A stretch of 58,808 bases of DNA from JALXCH01 sp964495805 (lineage in GTDB: Bacteria > Calditrichota > Calditrichia > RBG-13-44-9): contig CAZBWV010000017.1 in the NCBI GenBank assembly GCA_964495805.1, positions 1 to 58,808 of the forward strand, read 5' to 3'. The notes beneath the pieces were generated by a model. It had not been told where the DNA came from, made no database searches, and saw nothing but the letters and a program-made list of their open reading frames with translations. Below, piece after piece: positions 34,760-43,317 of this stretch. Made by a program: the position numbers and the translations under genes. The first letter of the stretch is position 1. The number at the start of each line of letters is the position of its first letter.

Positions 34760-36490
34760 ATGCATATCGATAAACGGTTATTTCCCTTTTTAGGGAATGT
34801 ACGAGGCTATTTTCTGGGAACCATTCTGCTTGGTGTTCTGGTGGCCGGTGCCACCATTTCGCAGGCATGGTTGCTCAGCCGCATCATCGACGGGGTCTTC
34901 CTGAAAGGGATGCACCTGCGCGAGGTTCAACCCTGGTTGCTTGCTTTCCTGTTGATTACTTTTCTGCGTGTCGTGCTTCACTACGGTGAAAAATCGGTCG
35001 CCAGTCAGGTCTCTTTTCGCATTAAACAGACCCTTCGGGAATTGCTCACCGGTCATCTTCTTCGGTTAGGACCCACATTTGCCCGGGGCGAACGCAGTGG
35101 CGAAATCAGCAATACTCTGCTCAACGGGGTGGACAGTCTGGATGCGTACTTCCGAGAATACCTGCCGCAGCTTTTCCTGTCCGCCCTGGTGCCGTTGCTC
35201 ATCCTCCTGTTTGTCTTTCCGCGGGATTTACTCTCCGGTTTTGTTTTTCTGCTTACCGCTCCCATCATTCCGGTGTTTATGATACTGATTGGGCACCTTG
35301 CGCGCAATCTGACCCAAAAGCAGTGGAAGAGCCTCAGTCGGATGAGTGCCCATTTTTTGGATGTTCTTCAGGGGCTCACCACGCTGAAAATTCTGGGACG
35401 GAGCCGGGAACAAATTGAAGTGATTGCTCACATCACCGATGAATTTCGTCAGAGTACCATGAAGGTACTCCGGGTGGCGTTTCTTTCGGCCCTGGCACTG
35501 GAAATGATTGGCACTATCAGCACCGCAGTGGTAGCTGTGGAAATTGGCATCCGTCTCATGTACGGACGGATGGAATTCCTACCAGCGCTGTTTATTCTGA
35601 TTCTGGCACCAGAATTTTACCTGCCCATGCGCCTGTTAGGAACCAAATACCATGCGGGAATGGAAGGAGTGGCGGCGGCAAACCGAATTTTTCAGATTCT
35701 GCAACAATCCCCGCAAACCCGATCGGGCAGCTCCCGACCGGCACTTAACCTGCGAGAACAAACCATCTACTTTCACAATGTGTATTTCACCTATCCGGGA
35801 AGTTCGACCCCTGCCCTGGAAGCGATTCATCTGGAAATTCCGCCCGGCAGCCGAATTGCCATCATCGGTCCCAGTGGTTCCGGCAAAACCACGCTTACCC
35901 GCCTGCTGCTTCGTTTTGCCGACCCCACCGCCGGTGAACTACGGGTGGAGCAATATCCGCTTCCGGACATTGATGCGACCTTCTGGCGGGAACAAATTGC
36001 TTATGTTCCGCAGGATGCGTATCTGTTTCACACCAGCATTCTGGAAAACATTCGCATGGGACAAACCGGAGCCAGCGAAGCGGAAATCGTTCGGGCTGCC
36101 CGGCAGGCGCAAATTCACCAGTTCATTACCTCACTCCCGGACGGGTACCACACAATAGTCGGGGAACGCGGTGCCCGGTTAAGCGGTGGACAGGCACAGC
36201 GCATTGCTCTGGCCCGCGCCTTTTTGAAAAATGCTCCCCTGATCATTTTGGACGAACCCACCTCCAATCTGGACCCGGAAACCGAACAACTGCTTCGCCA
36301 GTCCATGAACGATCTGATGAAAGGCCGCACGGTGGTGATGATCGCCCATCGTCTGGAAACCGTGCAGGAAATGGACCGAATCGTGGTGATGAACCAGGGG
36401 CGGATTCTTCAACAGGGAACACCGGCCGAACTACTGCGGCAGGAAGGGCTTTACCGCCAGCTGATGGAAGCATACGGAGGGGCAGCATGA
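34760..36490 (+). CDS. cydD: Thiol exporter ABC subunit CydD
   Basis: A 576-residue ABC half-transporter. Six N-terminal helices form the membrane domain (about residues 1-310). The nucleotide-binding domain has Walker A GPSGSGKTT, signature LSGGQAQR, Walker B LIILDEPTS and switch AHRLET. With CydC it exports cysteine and glutathione to the periplasm, needed for cytochrome bd assembly. The next gene starts within its stop codon (ATGA), so the pair is coupled. Location after cydAB supports the assignment over other type I exporters. Confidence 0.92.
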   Translation: MHIDKRLFPFLGNVRGYFLGTILLGVLVAGATISQAWLLSRIIDGVFLKGMHLREVQPWLLAFLLITFLRVVLHYGEKSVASQVSFRIKQTLRELLTGHLLRLGPTFARGERSGEISNTLLNGVDSLDAYFREYLPQLFLSALVPLLILLFVFPRDLLSGFVFLLTAPIIPVFMILIGHLARNLTQKQWKSLSRMSAHFLDVLQGLTTLKILGRSREQIEVIAHITDEFRQSTMKVLRVAFLSALALEMIGTISTAVVAVEIGIRLMYGRMEFLPALFILILAPEFYLPMRLLGTKYHAGMEGVAAANRIFQILQQSPQTRSGSSRPALNLREQTIYFHNVYFTYPGSSTPALEAIHLEIPPGSRIAIIGPSGSGKTTLTRLLLRFADPTAGELRVEQYPLPDIDATFWREQIAYVPQDAYLFHTSILENIRMGQTGASEAEIVRAARQAQIHQFITSLPDGYHTIVGERGARLSGGQAQRIALARAFLKNAPLIILDEPTSNLDPETEQLLRQSMNDLMKGRTVVMIAHRLETVQEMDRIVVMNQGRILQQGTPAELLRQEGLYRQLMEAYGGAA

Positions 36491-38265
36491 ACGGTATTCT
36501 TACCCGCCTGCTCAAGGTCGCCCTCCGCTACCGCAACTGGATGGCGCTTTCGGCACTGCTGGGATTCCTGACCGTGGGCAGCAGCGTCGGTTTGATGATG
36601 ACCTCTGCTTTCATTATTGCCAAAGCGGCTCTGCATCCCTCTATTGCCGAATTGAACGTCGCCATTGTGGGAGTGCGCTTTTTCGGCATCGCACGGGGTG
36701 TTTTTCGCTATCTGGAACGACTGGTCTCCCACGAAACCACCTTCCGCCTCCTGGCACAATTCCGGGTCTGGTTTTATCGCCATCTGGAGCCCCTGGCACC
36801 TGCCCGCCTGATGCAATATCGCAGCGGCGATTTGCTCACCCGACTGGTGAACGATGTGGAAAACCTGGAGCACGTTTTCGTGCGGGTACTCTACCCACCA
36901 TTGGTTGCCATCCTTGTCATCGCCTTAATGTGGCTGCTGCTGGGGATGTTCCATCCCCTGTTTGCCCTCTACCTGACGGTTTACATGGTTCTGGCCGGAA
37001 CGGCCATTCCCTGGATCATGTACCGCCTGGCACAACGAACGGGACAGGAACTGGTAACCGTACAGGCCCGGTTGAACCACCTGGCCATCGACGGCGTTCA
37101 GGGAATGCCTGAGCTGATGGTGTACGGCGGTGCCCAATCCCACCAGCAACAGTTTCGTCAGGCCAGCCAGCAACTTGCCCGCCTGCAACGGCGCATGGCA
37201 CGCCTGCAGGGTTTAAGCGAGGCACTAATGGGCATGATGGTCAATCTGGCTGTCTTCTCCATCCTGCGAGTTTCCATCCCTTTTGTCACCAATTCGTTTT
37301 TAGATGGAGTATATCTTTCGGTGATTGTGCTGGGGGTTATGGCTGCCTTCGAAGGTGTGGCAGAACTCCCCAATGCGGCTCAGTACTGGGAGAAAAGCAA
37401 GCAATCCGCCCGGCGCCTGTTCGAAATCATCGATGCGCCACCCGCTGTCCAGGACCCACCCACCCCCCTGCAGTTGCCCAAACGCTACTCCCTCCATGTC
37501 CGGCAGCTTCGGTTTCGCTACCCCGGCAGCGATACGTTTGCCCTGCAGGACATCTCCTTTTCCCTTCCCGAAGGTGGTCGTGTGGCTATTGTGGGACCCA
37601 GCGGGGCAGGGAAATCCACACTGCTTAATTTATTGCTGCGCTTCTGGGATTTTCAGGACGGTCGCATCGAAATTGGCGGGGCGGATATTCGGAAAGCCTC
37701 CCAGGAGGAGGTCCGGCGCCTGTTCGCCGTGGTCAGCCAGCAGTCGCACCTGTTCGCCGGAACCATTCGGGAGAACCTGCTGCTGGCACGTCCCGACGCC
37801 AGCGACGAGGAAATGATTCAGGCTGCCCGGCAGGCGGAAATCCACCCGTTTATTCAATCGCTCCCCAATGGATACGACACGTTTGTGGGAGAATTGGGCG
37901 GACTGCTCAGCGGTGGCGAGCGCCAGCGGCTGGTCATCGCGCGCGCCCTGCTGAAAAACGCCCCCATCATGCTGTACGACGAACCCACCTCCAACCTGGA
38001 TGCCCTCACCGAGCAAAAAATCATGCGCACCATCCACACCCTCAGCCAGCAACGTACCACCCTGATGATCACCCATCGCCTGATCGGCCTGGAATCCATG
38101 GACCAGATTTTAGTACTGGTGGGCGGCCGGATTGTCGAGCAGGGCACCCATCACCAGCTAATCCAGCAGGACACGTACTACCGACGCCTGTGGCGCCAGC
38201 AGCGAGAGATGTTCTTGGTGGAAACCGTACCCGAATCGCGCCCTATGAACGAAAAGAACCGCTAA
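36487..38265 (+). CDS. cydC: Thiol exporter ABC subunit CydC
   Basis: A 592-residue partner of CydD. The membrane domain covers about residues 1-320. The ATPase has Walker A GPSGAGKST, signature LSGGERQR and a Walker B region read as IMLYDEPTSNLD, followed by THRLIGLE. Its start overlaps the cydD stop by four bases. The long polar C-terminal tail (ESRPMNEKNR) is of no known role. Confidence 0.92.
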   Translation: MNGILTRLLKVALRYRNWMALSALLGFLTVGSSVGLMMTSAFIIAKAALHPSIAELNVAIVGVRFFGIARGVFRYLERLVSHETTFRLLAQFRVWFYRHLEPLAPARLMQYRSGDLLTRLVNDVENLEHVFVRVLYPPLVAILVIALMWLLLGMFHPLFALYLTVYMVLAGTAIPWIMYRLAQRTGQELVTVQARLNHLAIDGVQGMPELMVYGGAQSHQQQFRQASQQLARLQRRMARLQGLSEALMGMMVNLAVFSILRVSIPFVTNSFLDGVYLSVIVLGVMAAFEGVAELPNAAQYWEKSKQSARRLFEIIDAPPAVQDPPTPLQLPKRYSLHVRQLRFRYPGSDTFALQDISFSLPEGGRVAIVGPSGAGKSTLLNLLLRFWDFQDGRIEIGGADIRKASQEEVRRLFAVVSQQSHLFAGTIRENLLLARPDASDEEMIQAARQAEIHPFIQSLPNGYDTFVGELGGLLSGGERQRLVIARALLKNAPIMLYDEPTSNLDALTEQKIMRTIHTLSQQRTTLMITHRLIGLESMDQILVLVGGRIVEQGTHHQLIQQDTYYRRLWRQQREMFLVETVPESRPMNEKNR

Positions 38266-38298
38266 TCCCTTTGTGGAAAAATTCTTCGGAACCCCGCC

Positions 38299-38333
38299 GG
38301 AAACGAATGCTCAATCACCGGTTTCCTTTTTTT
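38299..38333 (+). terminator. Weak terminator after cydDC
   Basis: GGAAAC (38299-38304) pairs with GTTTCC (38321-38326) over a 16-base loop and is followed by seven T residues. The stem is short. Confidence 0.4.
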
Positions 38334-38348
38334 CCGGAAATCCGGAAA
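38331..38348. repeat. TTTCCGGA/TCCGGAAA palindrome upstream of ftsH
   Basis: An 8-bp inverted repeat with a 2-base centre. It shares the TCCGGAA core with the inverted repeat before cydD (34703-34720). Confidence 0.4.
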
Positions 38349-38528
38349 CTTCTTTCCCTCCGACAAACCCAAAGTAGATGAAAACGTATGGGATGTATGA
38401 TCGAAAGGGTTCAGAATAAAATTATTTTTCGGCTGATTTTTCGGAGCCTTACCACCCCTTTTTTACTCCGGGGAAACACGACCGACAATTAACGGAATAA
38501 AAAGATTCACTTCCAATTACTCTGGCTA

Positions 38529-38557
38529 TTGAAATTAACCCATCACTCCTCTAAATT
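38529..38557 (+). promoter_or_regulatory. Sigma-70-type promoter of ftsH
   Basis: TTGAAA (38529-38534), a 17-base spacer and TAAATT (38552-38557). The predicted start near 38564 gives a leader of about 20 bases with AAAGGA before the ATG. Confidence 0.5.
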
Positions 38558-38582
38558 CATGTGAACAAAAAAAGGAATCATC

Positions 38583-40484
38583 ATGGAAAAAAAGACAAAA
38601 TTCTCCCTGTGGTACTACATTCTGGTATTTCTTTCTATTTTCCTGCTGCAAATATTGCTATTTTCGGGCAGCGCCGTTCGGGAAATCTCCTACAAACAGT
38701 TCATCGATTATGTGAATCAGGACAAAGTGGAAAGCGTGGTGATTACTCAGGACAAAATCTACGGCCTGTTAAAGGAGGACAGCACTGCCTCCACCGGAAA
38801 AACCCGTTCGGCCAGCTCCCACACCATCAAAGAGGTGCCTAAACGCACCCCGTGGAGCTTGAAGTTAGAGGAATATGAGGAACAACTGCGCCGGGAATTT
38901 CGGGTGGTGCGGCTTCAGGATGACAAGCTGCTGGAGCGGCTGGAAGCGCACAATGTGGATTTCCGCGGGCGCATCGAAAGTAACTGGCTGCGTAATTTTC
39001 TGTTAAACTGGATTATTCCGCTGGGATTTTTAGCGTTCATCTGGCTATTGGTTATCCGCCGGATGGGACCGGGACCGCAGGTACTGAACATCGGGAAGAA
39101 TAAAGCCAAAATTTACGCCGAAGACCCCAAAAACAAAGTCACCTTTAAAGATGTGGCGGGGATTGACGAAGCGGTGGAAGAGGTAAAGGAAGTGGTGGAA
39201 TTCCTGAAAAATCCCCAGAAGTACACCCGTTTAGGTGCCAAATTACCGAAAGGCATTTTGTTGGTCGGACCTCCCGGAACCGGAAAAACGCTTCTGGCCA
39301 AGGCGGTAGCGGGAGAGGCGGGTGTGCCGTTTTTCAGCATGAGCGGTTCCGATTTTGTGGAGATGTTTGTGGGGGTCGGTGCCGCCCGGGTTCGCGACCT
39401 GTTTGCCGAAGCCAAAGCCAAAGCGCCCTGCATCATCTTCATCGACGAAATTGACGCCATCGGAAAAAGCCGTGCGGCGGGACCGGTAATTGGTGGGCAC
39501 GACGAACGAGAGAACACCCTGAACCAGCTACTGGTGGAAATGGACGGGTTCGACCCCAAAATCGGCATCATTCTGATGGCCGCCACCAACCGACCGGATG
39601 TGCTGGACCCGGCGCTGTTGCGTCCCGGCCGCTTCGACCGACAGATTCTGGTGGACCGCCCGGATATGAACGGACGGGAAGCCATTTTCCGGGTTCACAC
39701 CCGACATCTGGTATTAGGCGAGGATGTGGACCTGCGCAAATTAGCTGCACAAACACCGGGTTTTGCCGGAGCAGAAATTGCCAATGTTTGTAACGAAGCC
39801 GCTCTGCTGGCTGCCCGCAAGCAGAAAAACAAAATCACCATGGAAGACTTTATGGAGGCCATCGAACGGGTGGTGGCGGGGCTGGAGAAGAAGAACAAGC
39901 TCATCAACGAACGCGAGCGCCGCATTGTGGCATACCACGAATCCGGACACGCCATTGTGGGATATTTTACCCCCGGCGCCGATCCCATTCGCAAAGTCTC
40001 TATCGTACCACGCGGCATGAGCGCCCTGGGCTACACCCTGCAAACCCCGCTGGAGGACCGCTACCTGATGAGCCGTCAGGAACTGCTGGGTAAAATCAAA
40101 GGTCTGTTAGGCGGCAGGGCTGCAGAGGAAATTATTTTCGGCGAAGTGTCCACCGGTGCCTCCAACGACCTGGAACGGGCAACCAAAATTGCACGAAACA
40201 TGATTACCGTGTATGGCATGAGCAAACGCCTGCCTAACATATCGCTGGTCGAGGAGGAAGGAAACCGGTTCATGGGGCAGGGACCCCGGGTAGCCGAACG
40301 TTCGGAAAAAATTGCCGAAATGATCGACGAAGAAGTCCTGGAAATTATTCAGGAATGCTACCAGTACGCCCGGCAGCTTCTGTTAGATAAAAAAGACAAG
40401 CTGGAAGCCATGGCCAGCACTCTGCTGGAAAAAGAGGTCATTATGGAGGAGGACATCGAAAACATTCTGGGACCTAAAAAATAG
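38583..40484 (+). CDS. ftsH: ATP-dependent membrane zinc protease FtsH
   Basis: A 633-residue inner-membrane protease that degrades misfolded membrane proteins and regulators. Two helices flank a periplasmic domain. The AAA domain has Walker A GPPGTGKTLLAKAVAGEAG, Walker B CIIFIDEIDAIG and the second region of homology with ATNRPDVLDPALLRPGRFDR. The protease domain has the zinc motif HESGH. The periplasmic segment is a little longer than in E. coli, with a Ser/Thr/Lys-rich insert (KEDSTASTGKTRSASSHT). Confidence 0.98.
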   Translation: MEKKTKFSLWYYILVFLSIFLLQILLFSGSAVREISYKQFIDYVNQDKVESVVITQDKIYGLLKEDSTASTGKTRSASSHTIKEVPKRTPWSLKLEEYEEQLRREFRVVRLQDDKLLERLEAHNVDFRGRIESNWLRNFLLNWIIPLGFLAFIWLLVIRRMGPGPQVLNIGKNKAKIYAEDPKNKVTFKDVAGIDEAVEEVKEVVEFLKNPQKYTRLGAKLPKGILLVGPPGTGKTLLAKAVAGEAGVPFFSMSGSDFVEMFVGVGAARVRDLFAEAKAKAPCIIFIDEIDAIGKSRAAGPVIGGHDERENTLNQLLVEMDGFDPKIGIILMAATNRPDVLDPALLRPGRFDRQILVDRPDMNGREAIFRVHTRHLVLGEDVDLRKLAAQTPGFAGAEIANVCNEAALLAARKQKNKITMEDFMEAIERVVAGLEKKNKLINERERRIVAYHESGHAIVGYFTPGADPIRKVSIVPRGMSALGYTLQTPLEDRYLMSRQELLGKIKGLLGGRAAEEIIFGEVSTGASNDLERATKIARNMITVYGMSKRLPNISLVEEEGNRFMGQGPRVAERSEKIAEMIDEEVLEIIQECYQYARQLLLDKKDKLEAMASTLLEKEVIMEEDIENILGPKK

Positions 40485-40583
40485 TCTGAACACCTGTCGG
40501 ATGTTCCTTCCCGGCAGGGAGGCATCTGAACCTGAGGCATTCATTCATATTGCGATAAAAGCCGGAATCCGATTACCGGGAAT

Positions 40584-42386
40584 CTATTGCAACAAATACC
40601 TTGCCCGGCGGCGCTGGATGCGCCGGTACCGGTACCGATACGCTTGATGGTACTGTTTAACCATGGGCAGGAAGAACCCGTACATCAGCAGGGAAAGCAG
40701 GGGATGGGGCATGGATTCCCGTCGGATGGATTGTTTGAGTTTTTGTTCGATGCGGAGTTCTTCCCGCACGCGTTGCTGTTCCCGCTGAAAGAAGGGGAAA
40801 AACAGATTGTACAGCGAGCGGTGAGAGAGCCGCTTCAACCGTTCGCCTATGGAATATTTCATGAAATGACGAAAAGTCAGTCGCTTCTGACGAATGGCTG
40901 CAGGAATATCCTGTTCCGGGACGCCTTCCCGCTGTGCGACCCACCGTGAGGCGCGAAACAGATTAGCAGGATTTTTCCAGAACTCTGCGGGGACGTTTCC
41001 AAATTCCCACGGCTCAAAACGTCCGGGAAAAGCGGCTGCCAGCGCCCGGTAAATGCTCTTTCCGTACATTTTCTCAAACACCGTCGCCAGCCCCATCCGG
41101 TTAAACGTCTGGCGTGTGAGCTGGCCCATCCGGTATTTTTCCGGTAATTCCTCCGGAGACCAGCCCAGCTTTTCCACCATCCGGCGAACCGCAGCCGCTG
41201 CCGTCTGTGGCGTCCAGTAGTCCGGGGAAACCTTCCCGACCTCCCATGGCTGCAAATGGGGATAAGCCTCTAATAACGCCGCCGTAACCGAGTTGTAGTA
41301 TCGGGTAAACATGTAGGAGAGACCGTGACGGGCGAATGTTTTTTTACTGATCCGGTTTTTACCGGGCTGACCGGGAGTCAGTCCCAGTACTTCCTCCACC
41401 AGCCAGCGAATGGCCAGCACCCGATGCTCCCGCCGGTCCCAGTATCCCGGTGGAATCCGGCTGTGCATCCATGGCTGAACCTGTAACGGAAACGCATTCC
41501 CCAGCACCCGGTTTACCGAATAATTAAACAACCGATAAATTGCCTGAATCCGGTAGCGAATAAAAAAGGTGCTGCCGGCTTCCCGCAAAAGGTCCCGGGG
41601 GGATTGGTGCAAATAATCGCGTACAAGGTAGCGCACCACCACCGCCGCCCGATACCGGGCCTGATGGCTCCAGAATCCGGCCGGGAAATGAGAATCTATA
41701 CCCGCCAGCACCCGCTGGTAAATAGCAACGATTTCCTGCTCCTTGAGCGGTCGATCCACATGCTGCGGTACCTGCCAGGGAATTCTGCCATCCGGAAACA
41801 AACGCTGAAACTGTTGCAGTTTGGTATTAAAACGGTTCAGAAATTCGCTTTTTCGGAGCATTTCAGCCCGGGGAACCACAAACTCCCGGAAAAAGCGGCG
41901 GTTTTCCCGATGGGCAAGAAAAACATCGTTCAGATACTGAAATCGCTCAGGGGGGAGATGCTGTCGGAGCCATTCCAGTAACTCTGCGCCTGAAATTGGT
42001 TCAGGGGAGTCTTCCAATTCGACTTCTTCCGGAAGCCACTCACTTTCCACCGCCGGTGTCCATACCGAAAGGGAGACAAACCGTTTCTTATTCACCTCCA
42101 GAAAAAATAATTTTTTAACCCGCTGAAGTGCTTCCAGGAGGGATGAACGGTACACCTGTGGATTGAAAGGTGTAGTTTGAATGAGACGGACAATTTCCTC
42201 TTCCGCCAGGGCAGAGCAGCTCAGTTCATGTTGCAGCTCTGCCAGCGCATCGGGCTGATGTCCCCGCAGCCGGAACAGCGATTCTATCAGCTCCTCCGCC
42301 AGCTGCAATGCCTGGTGGTAATTCCTTTCGATTTGTGCGCTGGTGAGCCGCACGACACGTACTCTCCCTGATTTCTGCCAATTCAT
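40584..42386 (-). CDS. Unknown protein with four ~77-residue helical repeats
   Basis: I do not recognise this 600-residue protein. Residues about 235-531 are four imperfect repeats of 66 to 78 residues. Each repeat ends in (A/F)-(F/Y)-P (residues 300, 376, 454 and 531) and holds a (Y/F)W near its start (FW 238, YW 315, YW 390, FW 469) and an R-x-(L/M)-V-like helix. Repeats 2 to 4 also begin with a PW (305, 380, 459). The C-terminus is strongly basic (YRYRYRRIQRRRARYLLQ). The N-terminal 230 residues are helical and contain a DxVFLAHRENRRFF stretch. No signal peptide is present. A basic repeat protein suggests nucleic-acid binding, but that is a guess. A hairpin AAAACCGT/ACGGTTTT lies 17 to 42 bp before the ATG. 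Confidence 0.75.
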   Translation of the reverse strand: MNWQKSGRVRVVRLTSAQIERNYHQALQLAEELIESLFRLRGHQPDALAELQHELSCSALAEEEIVRLIQTTPFNPQVYRSSLLEALQRVKKLFFLEVNKKRFVSLSVWTPAVESEWLPEEVELEDSPEPISGAELLEWLRQHLPPERFQYLNDVFLAHRENRRFFREFVVPRAEMLRKSEFLNRFNTKLQQFQRLFPDGRIPWQVPQHVDRPLKEQEIVAIYQRVLAGIDSHFPAGFWSHQARYRAAVVVRYLVRDYLHQSPRDLLREAGSTFFIRYRIQAIYRLFNYSVNRVLGNAFPLQVQPWMHSRIPPGYWDRREHRVLAIRWLVEEVLGLTPGQPGKNRISKKTFARHGLSYMFTRYYNSVTAALLEAYPHLQPWEVGKVSPDYWTPQTAAAAVRRMVEKLGWSPEELPEKYRMGQLTRQTFNRMGLATVFEKMYGKSIYRALAAAFPGRFEPWEFGNVPAEFWKNPANLFRASRWVAQREGVPEQDIPAAIRQKRLTFRHFMKYSIGERLKRLSHRSLYNLFFPFFQREQQRVREELRIEQKLKQSIRRESMPHPLLSLLMYGFFLPMVKQYHQAYRYRYRRIQRRRARYLLQ

Positions 42387-42402
42387 ACTTTATACTATCG
42401 TC

Positions 42403-42428
42403 AAAACCGTGCCAGAGCAAACGGTTTT
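42403..42428. repeat. Inverted repeat upstream of the repeat-protein gene
   Basis: AAAACCGT (42403-42410) and ACGGTTTT (42421-42428) are perfect 8-base arms with a 10-base centre. It lies in the leader or promoter of the minus-strand gene starting at 42386, so it is a candidate operator. Confidence 0.5.
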
Positions 42429-42670
42429 CCCGACTTTAAAACGGAAAAAAGCAGAGAAACAACCGAGTCTCCCCGAAAGCCTTACCGAAACCGGTTGCTC
42501 CCCGTCAGACGGAAATTCCCCCGCTGGTTCCCCTTTCCCCCAAACTTCTACCGGGAATTTTTCCCACAGAGGGGTGAAAACAATCGTTAAAATGGAGCAT
42601 CATCTCTTTAATAAATCCATTTCTGTGGCAACATGTTCCCTTTTCCCGGGAATTTGCCACCGGAAGCATG

Positions 42671-43162
42671 CTATCCGGTCTTCACCACCATGTTTTCTGG
42701 CATTTGCACAGCAATCACTTCCCCTTTTACGCACAAATTGCCTTCGGCAAACAGGTCGATGCTCACCACCACCTTGCGTCCTTTTATCTCCTTCACCCGA
42801 CCGATGAGTTCCAGTTCCACCCCCAGCGGTGTGGGCTTCAGGTAATCCACTTTCAGGGAGGCGGTAACGAAGCGAAAAGGCGGTTCGGTGCCCGGTTCGC
42901 GTCCGGCGGCCTGATATGCTGCCGCTGCAGCGGTACCGGTGCCGTGGCAATCCACCAGCGATGCCAGCAAACCACCGTAAACATACCCGGGAATGGCAAT
43001 GTGGTAGGGCCGCGGCGTAAATCGGGCCACGGACTTTTCCCCATCCCAGAAGCTCTGGATATGCAAGCCGTGTTCGTTTAACCGGCCACACCCATAGCAG
43101 TAACTCAACTCATCCGGATAAAAATCCTGAATCGGTTTTTGAATCACAGGACGTTCCATCAT
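42671..43162 (-). CDS. PaaI/THEM4-type hotdog thioesterase
   Basis: A 163-residue protein with a single hotdog fold. PGYVYGGLLASLVDCHGTGTA contains the Gly-Gly turn and the Asp expected in the active site of acyl-CoA thioesterases. The N-terminal YCYGCGRLNEHGLHI is a short Cys-rich motif found in a subset of this family. The acyl-CoA substrate is unknown. It lies divergently to the DUF2249 fusion gene across 155 bp. Confidence 0.85.
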   Translation of the reverse strand: MMERPVIQKPIQDFYPDELSYCYGCGRLNEHGLHIQSFWDGEKSVARFTPRPYHIAIPGYVYGGLLASLVDCHGTGTAAAAAYQAAGREPGTEPPFRFVTASLKVDYLKPTPLGVELELIGRVKEIKGRKVVVSIDLFAEGNLCVKGEVIAVQMPENMVVKTG

Positions 43163-43317
43163 CGTTTCTCCACCATTTTTCTAACCTGAACCAATAACAC
43201 CTTTTACTAAAAGATAATAACACTCCGCTTCATCCCCTACCGGAAAGGAAAAATTTCTTGTCGTAACAATTGAGATTGAGTCGCATCAAAGAAACGTATA
43301 AAAAAAGAGAGGGTTTT

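Larger units (their letters stand above)
38266..38582. other. Spacer between cydC and ftsH
   Basis: A 317-bp region. It holds a weak terminator-like stem GGAAAC/GTTTCC plus a T-run (38299-38333), a palindrome TTTCCGGA/TCCGGAAA (38331-38348), and the ftsH promoter (38529-38557). No gene is seen. Confidence 0.6.
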
